Below, one piece after another: positions 45,119-53,376 of a stretch of 64,000 nucleotides of DNA. Positions within the stretch are counted from its first letter, which is position 1. Every line of letters starts with the position of its first letter. The translations under genes and the position numbers were made by a program. Where the stretch lies: positions 270,971 to 334,970 of the forward strand of contig FMTX01000007.1 in NCBI GenBank assembly GCA_900100895.1, given 5' to 3'. The notes beneath the pieces were generated by a model. It worked only from the letters and a program-made list of their open reading frames with translations, had not been told where the DNA came from and did not search any database. The stretch comes from Lachnospiraceae bacterium YSD2013 (GTDB lineage: Bacteria > Bacillota > Clostridia > Lachnospirales > Lachnospiraceae).

Positions 45119-46597
45119 ATGCTTTTTAATTCACACATCTTTATTTTTGTATTTTTACCCTTGTGCCTTCTCGGATGGTATTTACTTAACCATTTTAAAT
45201 TCTATAAAATCGCAACCGCATTCTTAATCGGAATGTCTCTTTGGTTCTACGGATACTTTAACCCTTCGTACCTGTATATCATAATCGGCAGCATGCTCGG
45301 TAACTACTGCATCAGTTTTCTTATCGAGAAGTTCCCGGCGAAACGTAAGCTTTTCTTTTTCATAGGGCTTATCGCCAATATCTGCCTGCTCGGATACTAC
45401 AAGTACTACGACTTTTTCGTGGAGAATATAAACGCGGTGTTTAAGTCTTCTTTTGCACTCAAGCACATTTTGTTACCGCTTGGTATAAGCTTCTTCACGC
45501 TTCAGCAGATTTCATATCTTATCGACCGTTACTGGGAATCTGCGCCGCACTACAATATCCTTGATTACCTGGCTTATGTGGCATTCTTCCCTCAGCTTAT
45601 TGCGGGACCGATTGTGCTTCACAACGAGATTATTCCTCAGATGCAGGACCATTCCCTTAGAAAGTTCAATGCCGAGTCCTTCCGCGACGGCTGGATTCTC
45701 TTTATTATCGGTCTTGCCAAGAAAGTGCTTATTGCAGACTTGTTTGCTCATCCCGTCAATCTGGGCTTCGAATGCGTCGATAATATCGATACCCCTTCAG
45801 GCTGGATTATGGCTATCTGCTATACTTTCGAGCTGTATTTTGACTTCAGCGGATACTGCGATATGGCTTGCGGTCTCGGTAAGATGTTTAACTTCGAGTT
45901 GCCCATCAACTTTAAGTCCCCTTACAAGTCACACAGCGTTCCCGAGTACTGGAATCGCTGGCACTTTACGCTTACCAGATTCTTCACTTCGTATATTTAC
46001 ACTCCTCTCACCATCCACGGTGTAAGAGTCAAAAAAAGAAAGCTCTACTCATATCTGACCCCCATGGTGGTATTCTTCGTGAGCGGTTTCTGGCATGGCG
46101 CCAGCTGGACTTTTGTCCTCTGGGGTATCGCTCAGGGCCTTGCGACTCTTTGGGCTCAGCGTAAGTTCTTCAAGCTTAAAAAGAACTTTATTACGTGGTT
46201 CGGAACTTTCTTTTTCATTATGATTACTCAGGTCATCTTTAGAAGTGAGACCATCCACAATATGGTGCGCGTGCTTAAGGTTATGTTTGTTCCTTCTTTC
46301 GGCAGGTTCTGGCTTAATCTTGTGGGCACATTCAATCAGGTTACCGCTGTTAAGAAATTGGTCGAGAACACATTGTTCCTGCAGGGTCCGGCGCTTTATC
46401 TTGTATACGGTATTTTCTGGCTGGTTTGCCTGTTGCTTGCCGTCTTCTTCCTGATTGGCAAGAATTCCAACGAAATTCTTGATGCACAGCGAGAAAAAGG
46501 CGTGACTGCTTCTTTTGCACTATTCTTAGGCGTTGTGCTTGCAGCTTGCCTGATTTCCATGACCGGTGTCAGCACGTTCCTGTACTTTAACTTTTAG
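45119..46597 (+). CDS. MBOAT family O-acyltransferase (DltB/AlgI-like)
   Basis: 492 residues with about eleven membrane segments. The catalytic His326 lies in VSGFWHGASWTFVLWGIAQGL, and the Asn/Arg-rich cytoplasmic loop YWNRWHFTLTRF matches DltB/AlgI. It passes acyl groups across or at the membrane to a surface acceptor. It is divergent from the FkbH-ACP-VOC-SGNH unit with a 161-base gap, the arrangement expected for a donor-and-transfer system. A possible -10 TATAAT lies at 45077-45082. The start has a GTAAGGA site. Confidence 0.92.
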   Translation: MLFNSHIFIFVFLPLCLLGWYLLNHFKFYKIATAFLIGMSLWFYGYFNPSYLYIIIGSMLGNYCISFLIEKFPAKRKLFFFIGLIANICLLGYYKYYDFFVENINAVFKSSFALKHILLPLGISFFTLQQISYLIDRYWESAPHYNILDYLAYVAFFPQLIAGPIVLHNEIIPQMQDHSLRKFNAESFRDGWILFIIGLAKKVLIADLFAHPVNLGFECVDNIDTPSGWIMAICYTFELYFDFSGYCDMACGLGKMFNFELPINFKSPYKSHSVPEYWNRWHFTLTRFFTSYIYTPLTIHGVRVKKRKLYSYLTPMVVFFVSGFWHGASWTFVLWGIAQGLATLWAQRKFFKLKKNFITWFGTFFFIMITQVIFRSETIHNMVRVLKVMFVPSFGRFWLNLVGTFNQVTAVKKLVENTLFLQGPALYLVYGIFWLVCLLLAVFFLIGKNSNEILDAQREKGVTASFALFLGVVLAACLISMTGVSTFLYFNF

Positions 46598-46662
46598 CCA
46601 TTTTGTTAATCGATTGCGTGTAATATTATAGTGAAATAATGTTTTCGCAAGAGAGTTAAAAA

Positions 46663-48645
46663 ATGGCAGATTATAAAACAATTGTCGTTCTCGAGCAGGA
46701 TCTTACTGTCGACTATATCGGCGGTGCTCTGGACGGAATCAGAGACTTTTATAAAGATAAAAATGTCAAGCTTATAATCACTCATACCATGCTTCCGGGT
46801 AACGAATATCTCGATCACGGATATCAGCATTGGACCATGATGAGCATTCTCGACAACGAAAGTGTTGACGGGTATATTGTGCTCTCAGGCTCCTATTCTT
46901 CTAAGCTTACCATGGATGAACTGTGCAATCTTTTACAGCCATTCTCTCAAAAGCCCATTGTATCTATGTCTATCCCTCTTAATCTTGACGGTGCGCTCAA
47001 TACCTCCATCAGCTGTGAATCCGGCTACATGGAAGTGGTCGACCACCTCGTCAACTTTCACGGGTGTCGTAAATTCGCCTTTATTTCGGCCAACTCTACC
47101 AAATCTGTTGAATCCATAACGAGGCAGAAGGCCTTCATGGCAGCAATAAGAGCAAACGGTATTCACGCTGATGAAGTCGCTTTTTTTGACAGCAACTTTA
47201 CCTTCGGCGACTCTCAACGAATGATTGACGCATATATTGCGGCTCATGACGGCTTCCCTTTTGATGCCGTTGTTGCTGCCAATGACCGCATGGCTCTGGG
47301 TTGCATGGCATCTCTTAGCGCGCACGGTGTCAAAGTGCCCGATGATGTAAAGGTCGTGGGCTATGATAACACCTTAAGTGCCGAGACTTCCACGCCTACG
47401 CTCTCAACCATCAGCCAGGATTTGTTTAAACAGGGGCAGACTGTCGCCGAACTTCTATATGCCAAGATATACGGACGCGAAAATGAAGTCACCACCACCT
47501 CAGGAGTTAAGCCGATTTACAGGCAGTCCTGCGGTTGCATTTCCTGTGACGATTCCCGCCATTATCTGTCTCGTGATGAATCCGGAGAGTTACAGCAACA
47601 GCTGTCCGCTCTCAGCGGCACCTCCGATTTGATTTACTCCGGTGACCAGTTTAACAGTATATATATTCTGCTTGGTGTGCTTCAGCGCGCGGGCAACTAC
47701 GAGTCCATCATCAATCAGCTCCCGACCATTCTCCCGAGTGTCAGAGATGTAGAGTTCTTTGCGCTGTTTCTTTATCAGAATGTAGTCGAAGTCGAGCCTG
47801 ATGAGGAGTTTTTGCTTCCTTCACGAGTTTATCTTTCTTCGTACTGGAGCCGTAACGGAAAGAGCGAGATTCTGGACGAATATAATTCTTTTAACCCAAA
47901 GCGAGAGATTATGCCGTATATTGACGGTTGCGACACCGGTTGCTTTTTCATGCACCCGATATGCTATCGTAACAATCAGTACGGATACATGATGTTCAAA
48001 TTTTCGAGCAACAACTATCTGCTGTACTCGATTTACATGCGCATTATTTCAAACTTTATTTCACAGGGTCAGGATTTCTCCGCCGAGATTCATAAAAATG
48101 CCGAGCTAAACAACCTCAACAAAGAGCTCGAAAGCCAGAATACGGACCTGAGTCGTCAAAGTGTTACCGACGAGCTTACCGGCATCCTTAACAGGCGCGG
48201 CTTTTACGAGTACGGGAAGAGGGCGGTGGATTACTCGGTTAAGCTGGGGCGAAGCGGACTTATTCTTTTTGCAGATATGAACGGTCTTAAGAATATCAAC
48301 GATACTTACGGCCACGACATGGGCGATGTGGCAATCAAGACTCAGGCCGAAGTGCTTAAGCTGTGCTTCCGTGGTAACGATATTGTGGGAAGGATCAGCG
48401 GTGACGAATTTGCCATTGTGGCTCCCGGTATGCCACTTTCGATTGTGGAGCATTTCCGAGAGCGTATAGCCAAAGCATGCGCGGAATTATCAGCCAAGAA
48501 CGGTCTTCCTATCACCATATCCTTAAGTATCGGCGCCGTCGAATATTCAAGTCAAGAATGCGACCTTGAGAAGCTTGTATCCATGGCTGACGAGGCTCAA
48601 TATATAGAGAAACGCCTGTTCCACAAGAACGATTGCAGGCAGTAG
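46663..48645 (+). CDS. Diguanylate cyclase with LacI-type sugar-sensor domain
   Basis: 660 residues. The first 290 residues are a periplasmic-binding-protein-like (LacI/GalR type) sensor, with VVAANDRMALGCMASL and DVKVVGYDNTLSAETSTPTLSTISQD. No signal or membrane segment is present, so it is cytoplasmic. A middle region and a short coiled coil (ELNNLNKELESQN) lead into a GGDEF domain with SGDEF at 579-583. The inhibitory site RGND (570-573) is intact. It probably makes c-di-GMP in response to a sugar-like ligand. The LacI-type DNA-binding helix-turn-helix is absent. Confidence 0.9.
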   Translation: MADYKTIVVLEQDLTVDYIGGALDGIRDFYKDKNVKLIITHTMLPGNEYLDHGYQHWTMMSILDNESVDGYIVLSGSYSSKLTMDELCNLLQPFSQKPIVSMSIPLNLDGALNTSISCESGYMEVVDHLVNFHGCRKFAFISANSTKSVESITRQKAFMAAIRANGIHADEVAFFDSNFTFGDSQRMIDAYIAAHDGFPFDAVVAANDRMALGCMASLSAHGVKVPDDVKVVGYDNTLSAETSTPTLSTISQDLFKQGQTVAELLYAKIYGRENEVTTTSGVKPIYRQSCGCISCDDSRHYLSRDESGELQQQLSALSGTSDLIYSGDQFNSIYILLGVLQRAGNYESIINQLPTILPSVRDVEFFALFLYQNVVEVEPDEEFLLPSRVYLSSYWSRNGKSEILDEYNSFNPKREIMPYIDGCDTGCFFMHPICYRNNQYGYMMFKFSSNNYLLYSIYMRIISNFISQGQDFSAEIHKNAELNNLNKELESQNTDLSRQSVTDELTGILNRRGFYEYGKRAVDYSVKLGRSGLILFADMNGLKNINDTYGHDMGDVAIKTQAEVLKLCFRGNDIVGRISGDEFAIVAPGMPLSIVEHFRERIAKACAELSAKNGLPITISLSIGAVEYSSQECDLEKLVSMADEAQYIEKRLFHKNDCRQ

Positions 48646-48667
48646 AATACAAGGCTGAAATGTAAGA

Positions 48668-48709
48668 GGGAGAAAAGTCTTTTTACCGATTGACTTTTCT
48701 CCCTTTATC
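48668..48709 (+). terminator. Terminator of the GGDEF gene, overlapping the ffs promoter
   Basis: GGGAGAAAAGTC (48668-48679) pairs perfectly with GACTTTTCTCCC (48692-48703), followed by TTTATCT. The 3' arm also carries the -35 element of the next promoter. Confidence 0.9.
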
Positions 48710-48718
48710 TATTATCAT
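48690..48718 (+). promoter_or_regulatory. Promoter of the SRP RNA gene
   Basis: TTGACT (48690-48695) and TATCAT (48713-48718) are separated by exactly 17 bases. The predicted start is near 48725. Confidence 0.78.
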
Positions 48719-48724
48719 AACAAG

Positions 48725-48907
48725 GCAACATTGGATACCGTGTCTTCACGGTCGCCATGTGTCGCTTATGAACATTTCGGTCTCGCGCAATGGAAATCCA
48801 CGAACCGTGTCAGGTCGGGAACGAAGCAGCACTAAGAGGAATCTTCCATGTGCCGCGAGGAAACCGGAGTGTTCGCGGCACTGACGGCTATGTGGATACG
48901 GTATTTT
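48725..48907 (+). ncRNA. ffs: Signal recognition particle RNA (ffs)
   Basis: The conserved domain IV loop is present: GTGTCAGGTCGGGAACGAAG then CAGCAC (about 48817-48842), matching the universal GUCAGG-UCCGGAAGGAAGCAGCA pattern. The flanking arms fold back over the whole length: TCGCG with CGCGA (48783-48787 and 48854-48858), ATGGAA with TTCCAT, GAACA...CGGT with ACCG...TGTTC, and the ends ATACCGT (48735-48741) with ACGGTAT (48898-48904). This gives one long rod of about 175-180 bases ending in a short T run. It scaffolds Ffh for co-translational membrane targeting. Confidence 0.88.
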
Positions 48908-48910
48908 TGT

Positions 48911-49846
48911 ATGGCTGATTCTAATATATTTGTAGCAAAAGAATACGAGAACTGTAGGCTCTGCCCCCGCGAGTGTAACGCTCGTCGTACTGAGGGAGCT
49001 CTTGGAGTGTGCAGTGAGAGCAGTCGTCTGATGGTTACCCGAGCCGCTCTTCATATGTGGGAAGAGCCCTGTATCAGCGGCGCCAACGGCTCCGGTGCCG
49101 TATTCTTCGCAGGCTGCCCGCTTAAGTGCGTATTCTGTCAGAATTACGAAATCTCCCGTGGCAAGTACGGTAAGGAAATCTCTGTAGACAGGCTCGCGGA
49201 AATCTTTCTTGAGCTTCAGGACAAAGGTGCCAACAACATCAATCTTGTCACCCCTACTCACTATGTCCCGCATATAGTTGCCGCCGCTACACGTGCGCGT
49301 GAGAAGGGCTTAAAGATACCTTTCGTATACAATACCTCCGGCTATGAGAAGGCTGAGACCCTTGAGCAGCTGCGCGGTATTGTGGATGTTTTTTTGCCCG
49401 ACTTTAAATATATAAGCAGTGATACTGCCGCCCTCTTCTCTAAGGCTCCCGACTATCCGGAAGTCGCTATGAAGGCTGTCGACAAGATGGTAGAAATGGC
49501 CGGCGTGGCTTCTTTTGACGATACCACAGGAATCATTAAGAAGGGCGTAATCGTGCGCATCCTCGTGCTTCCTGCGCATACGAACGAAGCCATTAAAATA
49601 ATCCGCTATCTCCATGACAGATATGCGGACAACATTTACCTAAGTATTATGAGTCAGTACACTCCTCTCTCCGCTATCATCCAGGACGGCGCGGAATACG
49701 ACTGTTTACGACGCTCTCTTACCAAGCGCGAATACGACAAGGTCATCAATGCCGCCCTTGATATGGGCGTCACCAACGCTTTCTTTCAGGAAGGCGAAGT
49801 CAACAAAGAGAGTTTTATCCCACCCTTCGACCTTGAAGGTGTATAA
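48911..49846 (+). CDS. Radical SAM protein, PflA-like (COG1313 type)
   Basis: 311 residues from the ATG at 48911. The frame continues upstream to 48848, but that part lies inside the SRP RNA. A Cys motif CRLCPRECNARR precedes the radical-SAM cluster CPLKCVFC (GCPLKCVFCQNYEIS). Family members are annotated as pyruvate formate-lyase activase-like; the substrate is unknown. No ribosome binding site precedes the start, because the SRP RNA ends three bases before it. It may depend on read-through from ffs or start elsewhere. Terminated at 49850-49886. Confidence 0.85.
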   Translation: MADSNIFVAKEYENCRLCPRECNARRTEGALGVCSESSRLMVTRAALHMWEEPCISGANGSGAVFFAGCPLKCVFCQNYEISRGKYGKEISVDRLAEIFLELQDKGANNINLVTPTHYVPHIVAAATRAREKGLKIPFVYNTSGYEKAETLEQLRGIVDVFLPDFKYISSDTAALFSKAPDYPEVAMKAVDKMVEMAGVASFDDTTGIIKKGVIVRILVLPAHTNEAIKIIRYLHDRYADNIYLSIMSQYTPLSAIIQDGAEYDCLRRSLTKREYDKVINAALDMGVTNAFFQEGEVNKESFIPPFDLEGV

Positions 49847-49849
49847 ATA

Positions 49850-49886
49850 AGCCCCCGACAATTATCTGTCGAGGGCTTTCTTTTAT
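49850..49886 (+). terminator. Terminator, probably bidirectional
   Basis: AGCCCCCGACA (49850-49860) pairs with TGTCGAGGGCT (49867-49877) with one mismatch. TTTCTTTT follows on the plus strand. The CdaR gene converges here, and on the minus strand ATTTAT follows, so it may serve both. Confidence 0.85.
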
Positions 49887-50968
49887 TCAAGATTATCAAG
49901 ATATTTAATGTAGTTAACAACCATCAGCGCAATCTTAAATGTAAGAGCGTCATCGAAGGTTCTTACATCAAGGCCGGTAGCCTTCTCAAGCTTTTCAAGA
50001 CGGTACACAAGCGTGTTACGATGCACGAACAGCTGTCTGGAAGTCTCCGACACATTAAGGTTGTTCTCGAAGAACTTATTGACCGTAGAAAGAATCTCCT
50101 CGTCAATCGTCTCCGGAATTCCGTCTTTGAATATCTCATCGATAAACAAGTGGCAAAGATTCTCGGGAAGCTGATAGATAAGTCTTCCGATACCGAGTGA
50201 AGTATAGGAAATAACAGTCTTCTCTGCGTAGAAAATCTTACCTACATCAAGTGCCATCTTGGCTTCCTTGTAGGACTTGGAAACGTCCTTAAGCTCATTA
50301 ACCTTGGAGCCGAAAGAAACCTTAACCTTAAGCATCGCCTCTGTGTTAACAATGTCAACGATAGTATTGGCTATCTCAACGTAATCCTCGTATCCTGCGC
50401 ACTCTTCCACGTTCTTGATAAGAATAATGTTCTTCTCATCAACTGCGGTAAGATAGTCGCCCGCCTGCTGAGAAAACATGCCCTTAAGCACTTCCATGGC
50501 GGAATTGTCCTTCTCGATACGAGCCTCCACAAGGAATACGACTCTGGGTGCATTAACCTCAATATGAAGCTTCTTGGCACGATTATAAATATCTACCAAA
50601 AGAAGGTTATCAAGCATCAGATTCTGGAAAAAGTTGTTCCTGTCGAAACGTTCCTTGTACGCAATTATGAGCGCTTGAATCTGCGATACACAAATCTTGG
50701 CCACCATGTATACATCTTCGGACATTCCCTTGGCTACAAGGATATAGGCCGTCTCATCTTCATCATGAATCTTTAATAAGTGATGAGCTCCGATTACCTG
50801 TGAGTCTGCGGGCGATACGGCAAAAGAATAAATAAACTCTCCCGTAATGTCCGATGCATCGAAGGTGGATGCTATCTTAAGTCCTTCCGGATCGTATACG
50901 CAAAAGTCAATTTTTGTAATGGTATGCAAATCATCTATACAGTTTTGAATAACAGAAGATGTAATCAT
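49883..50968 (-). CDS. PucR/CdaR family transcriptional regulator
   Basis: About 361 residues from the ATG at 50968 (GGAGAGG upstream); the frame runs on to 51016. An N-terminal sensor region with a segment near KIDFCVYDPEGLKIAS resembles the CdaR/diacid-sensing fold. The C-terminal PucR helix-turn-helix reads NVSETSRQLFVHRNTLVYRLEKLEKATGLD. Such regulators control uptake and catabolism of diacids or purines. No target operon lies beside it. The 5' leader contains two tandem hairpins. Confidence 0.88.
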   Translation of the reverse strand: MITSSVIQNCIDDLHTITKIDFCVYDPEGLKIASTFDASDITGEFIYSFAVSPADSQVIGAHHLLKIHDEDETAYILVAKGMSEDVYMVAKICVSQIQALIIAYKERFDRNNFFQNLMLDNLLLVDIYNRAKKLHIEVNAPRVVFLVEARIEKDNSAMEVLKGMFSQQAGDYLTAVDEKNIILIKNVEECAGYEDYVEIANTIVDIVNTEAMLKVKVSFGSKVNELKDVSKSYKEAKMALDVGKIFYAEKTVISYTSLGIGRLIYQLPENLCHLFIDEIFKDGIPETIDEEILSTVNKFFENNLNVSETSRQLFVHRNTLVYRLEKLEKATGLDVRTFDDALTFKIALMVVNYIKYLDNLE

Positions 50969-50985
50969 TTTCCTCTCCATTCCGT

Positions 50986-51018
50986 GCCGATTAACGGCAT
51001 GCTGTGGCAAGCCCACAG
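50986..51018 (-). promoter_or_regulatory. Tandem hairpins in the CdaR gene leader
   Basis: Two hairpins lie side by side just upstream of the ribosome binding site: CTGTGG (51002-51007) with CCACAG (51013-51018), and GCCG (50986-50989) with CGGC (50995-50998). Further upstream, TTAACAC...GTGTTA is an imperfect palindrome that could be an operator. Confidence 0.4.
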
Positions 51019-51128
51019 TCTTCTTATTTTACCTTTATTTTATAGCACATAAAAATTTATTACAAGTTAACACAATTTAATCGGTGTTACAAGTAATTTC
51101 ATACATTTCCAACTGTCGACGCTTAATA

Positions 51129-51944
51129 TCATATAGTGGAAAGCAAATTTGCAAGGGCTTTACCATCTCCACCATTCACCGCATAAAGCTTGCAATATTT
51201 CTCAGCCTCATCAGTATGGCCAAGAGCCTTGTGACACAAGGCTGCACAACTGTAAGCAGATTCCAATCCCGGTTTTAACTCAATTGTCTTATCTACATAC
51301 TTAAGAGCCTCTTCATATTCCCCTTTCCTATAGTATACCCCCGCAAGATTATTATATGCATAGACATAAGATGAATCCACGCTAATGGCATTCTCAAGTA
51401 ATCTTTGGGCCCTGTCGTAATCTCCCATATTTTTATATAGAAATCCAAGGTTAGATAGTGCCATAACATTATACGGAGCTCTGTTAAGAAGAGCCTCATA
51501 TATTTCTATAGCTTCATGAATATTACCGGAATCCGAATAAGATAGCCCTAAAAACAGCATTACTGCCTCATAATCCGCAGTTAATCGACAAGCTTTTTTA
51601 TAAAGATTATCAAGTATTTTAATAGCTTTAGAATAGCTCGAATCGCCAAAATACATTATAGCATCGATAAGTTTATCGTATTTTCTCTTATCGTCAGAAA
51701 AAGCTCTTCCTATTATTTCAGCAAAAACTCTTTCATAATGAGCTCTGTTGCCACCCGGCCTACTGTCTCTGCCCCAGATTTTAAGAAATCCTGCCACCAA
51801 AGCTCCCAATGTCAAAAGGCCCTTTAAAAGTCGTTTTGTATTAACACTGTCTATTCCGTCGGTAAGAGCCGGATATGCTACATATGCAAGCAATATCAGG
51901 CAAAGAATAATAGACACGATATATAAGATTTTTTTACCCTTCAT
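51129..51944 (-). CDS. TPR-repeat protein with N-terminal membrane segments
   Basis: 271 residues. Two hydrophobic segments at the N terminus (ILYIVSIILCLILLAYVAYPAL and LLKGLLTLGALVAGFLKIWG) anchor it. The C-terminal 170 residues are TPR repeats, with ALSNLGFLYKNMGDYDRAQRLLENAI and AYNNLAGVYYRKGEYEEALKYVDKTI. It is probably a membrane-bound scaffold. More AT-rich than neighbours. No partner is evident. Confidence 0.82.
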   Translation of the reverse strand: MKGKKILYIVSIILCLILLAYVAYPALTDGIDSVNTKRLLKGLLTLGALVAGFLKIWGRDSRPGGNRAHYERVFAEIIGRAFSDDKRKYDKLIDAIMYFGDSSYSKAIKILDNLYKKACRLTADYEAVMLFLGLSYSDSGNIHEAIEIYEALLNRAPYNVMALSNLGFLYKNMGDYDRAQRLLENAISVDSSYVYAYNNLAGVYYRKGEYEEALKYVDKTIELKPGLESAYSCAALCHKALGHTDEAEKYCKLYAVNGGDGKALANLLSTI

Positions 51945-51980
51945 AAACCCTGATTATACCCTTCTGTCAGATGATTAATT

Positions 51981-52012
51981 AAAAATAGGGCACCGGCAAT
52001 GCCGATGCCCTA
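51981..52012 (-). terminator. Terminator of the sugar-ABC ATPase gene
   Basis: TAGGGCACCGGC (51986-51997) pairs with GCCGATGCCCTA (52001-52012) with one G-U-type mismatch and a 3-base loop. TTTTTAATT follows on the minus strand. Confidence 0.92.
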
Positions 52013-52024
52013 AATAGGTTCTTA

Positions 52025-53137
52025 CTAGTTGGTAATAACCTGCTCTGTTTCCTTATCGAATACATGAATCTTCTCAACGTCAAGAGCGAACTTGATAGCA
52101 TCGCCGGGTCTTGAAGTTGTTCTGGAGTCAACTCTTGCAGTGATAGGGAACTCAGCAAGATCGAAGTATAAGTAAACTTCTGCACCAAGCAATTCGTAAA
52201 CCTTAACGGTTGATTCGAATACGCTGTTAGGTGAGGTCTCGATAAACATCTGAGAATCGTAAACATCTTCAGGACGAATACCGAATGTAACGGTCTTTCC
52301 GTTGTAACCGCCGTCGATAAGCTTCTTGGACTTAGCGGGAGGAAGAGGAATGGACTTACCTGCGATATTGAGGCAAGCAACATCACCCTTAACTTCTACT
52401 TCAGCGTCAAGGAAGTTCATCTGAGGTGATCCCATGAATCCTGCAACGAAGAGGTTGCAAGGCTTCTCGTAAAGGTTCTGAGGTGTATCAACCTGCTGGA
52501 TAACACCGTCCTTCATAACTACGATTCTGGTACCAAGTGTCATAGCCTCGGTCTGGTCGTGTGTTACGTAGATGATGGTGGTACCAAGTCTCTGGTGTAA
52601 CTTAGCAATCTCGATACGCATCTGTACACGGAGCTTAGCATCAAGGTTGGAAAGAGGCTCGTCCATAAGGAATACCTTAGGGTTACGAACGATAGCACGT
52701 CCCATAGCAACACGCTGTCTCTGACCACCGGAAAGAGCCTTGGGTCTTCTGTCAAGAAGGGGAGTAAGGTCAAGAATCTTAGCTGCTTCCTTAACCATCT
52801 TATCGATTTCGTCCTTCGGAACTTTTCTTAACTTAAGACCGAAAGCCATGTTATCGTATACGGACATGTGAGGATACAATGCGTAGTTCTGGAATACCAT
52901 TGCGATATCTCTGTCCTTGGGTTCAACGTCGTTAACTACTCTGTCACCAATCTTCAACTCACCTGAAGAAATATCTTCAAGACCTGCAATCATACGAAGT
53001 GTGGTAGACTTACCACAACCTGAAGGTCCAACGAAGATGATGAACTCTTTATCTGCAATCTCAAGGTTGAAGTTCTTAACAGCTTCAAAACCGTTGGGAT
53101 ATACTTTGCAGATGTTTTTCATTGATAAACTTGCCAT
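52025..53137 (-). CDS. Sugar ABC transporter ATP-binding protein (MsmK/UgpC type)
   Basis: A 370-residue ATPase with Walker A GPSGCGKST, signature LSGGQRQRVAMGRAIV, Walker B VFLMDEPLSNLD and the switch His in YVTHDQTEAM. The C-terminal TOBE/OB regulatory domain (from about 240) marks the CUT1 family. In Firmicutes one such orphan ATPase (MsmX/MsmK) energises several sugar uptake systems; no permease genes are nearby, so it is likely such a shared ATPase. AGGAGG precedes the start. A GGGGACATCCCC hairpin (53161-53172) and T-rich tract precede the ribosome binding site and may attenuate expression. Confidence 0.92.
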   Translation of the reverse strand: MASLSMKNICKVYPNGFEAVKNFNLEIADKEFIIFVGPSGCGKSTTLRMIAGLEDISSGELKIGDRVVNDVEPKDRDIAMVFQNYALYPHMSVYDNMAFGLKLRKVPKDEIDKMVKEAAKILDLTPLLDRRPKALSGGQRQRVAMGRAIVRNPKVFLMDEPLSNLDAKLRVQMRIEIAKLHQRLGTTIIYVTHDQTEAMTLGTRIVVMKDGVIQQVDTPQNLYEKPCNLFVAGFMGSPQMNFLDAEVEVKGDVACLNIAGKSIPLPPAKSKKLIDGGYNGKTVTFGIRPEDVYDSQMFIETSPNSVFESTVKVYELLGAEVYLYFDLAEFPITARVDSRTTSRPGDAIKFALDVEKIHVFDKETEQVITN

Positions 53138-53229
53138 AATAATCCTCCTAAAAAATTACGGGGATGTCCCCAATCAATCTGTTAACAGTATATTAAAAAC
53201 TTTTCTTTATAGCCATACCATATTTGCCC

Positions 53230-53311
53230 AAAAAAAAGACTCATCCTTGTTAATATTGCCGATTTTCAGACCCTTATGCAGGTCATTTGGGCATCTTTTC
53301 TAAAGGATGAG
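53230..53311 (-). ncRNA. Structured RNA / long-stem terminator candidate
   Basis: On the minus strand CTCATCCTT pairs perfectly with AAGGATGAG (53311-53303 with 53248-53240), closing a 54-base loop. Inside are smaller helices GCC/GGC and GACC/GGTC. A run of eight T follows. It lies after the second GGDEF gene and before the ABC ATPase gene. It may be only a long-looped terminator, or an independent structured RNA or riboswitch; I could not match a known class. Confidence 0.35.
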
Positions 53312-53376
53312 CCTTTGAGTGTACATATTTACCATAGGTATGGCGGAAGTGTCATAAAAAGCAGGTTACAAGCTTT

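Noticed and set aside
48746..49273. Minus-strand open frame across the SRP RNA and radical SAM gene
   Set aside because: It runs antisense through a clear RNA gene and a radical SAM motif.
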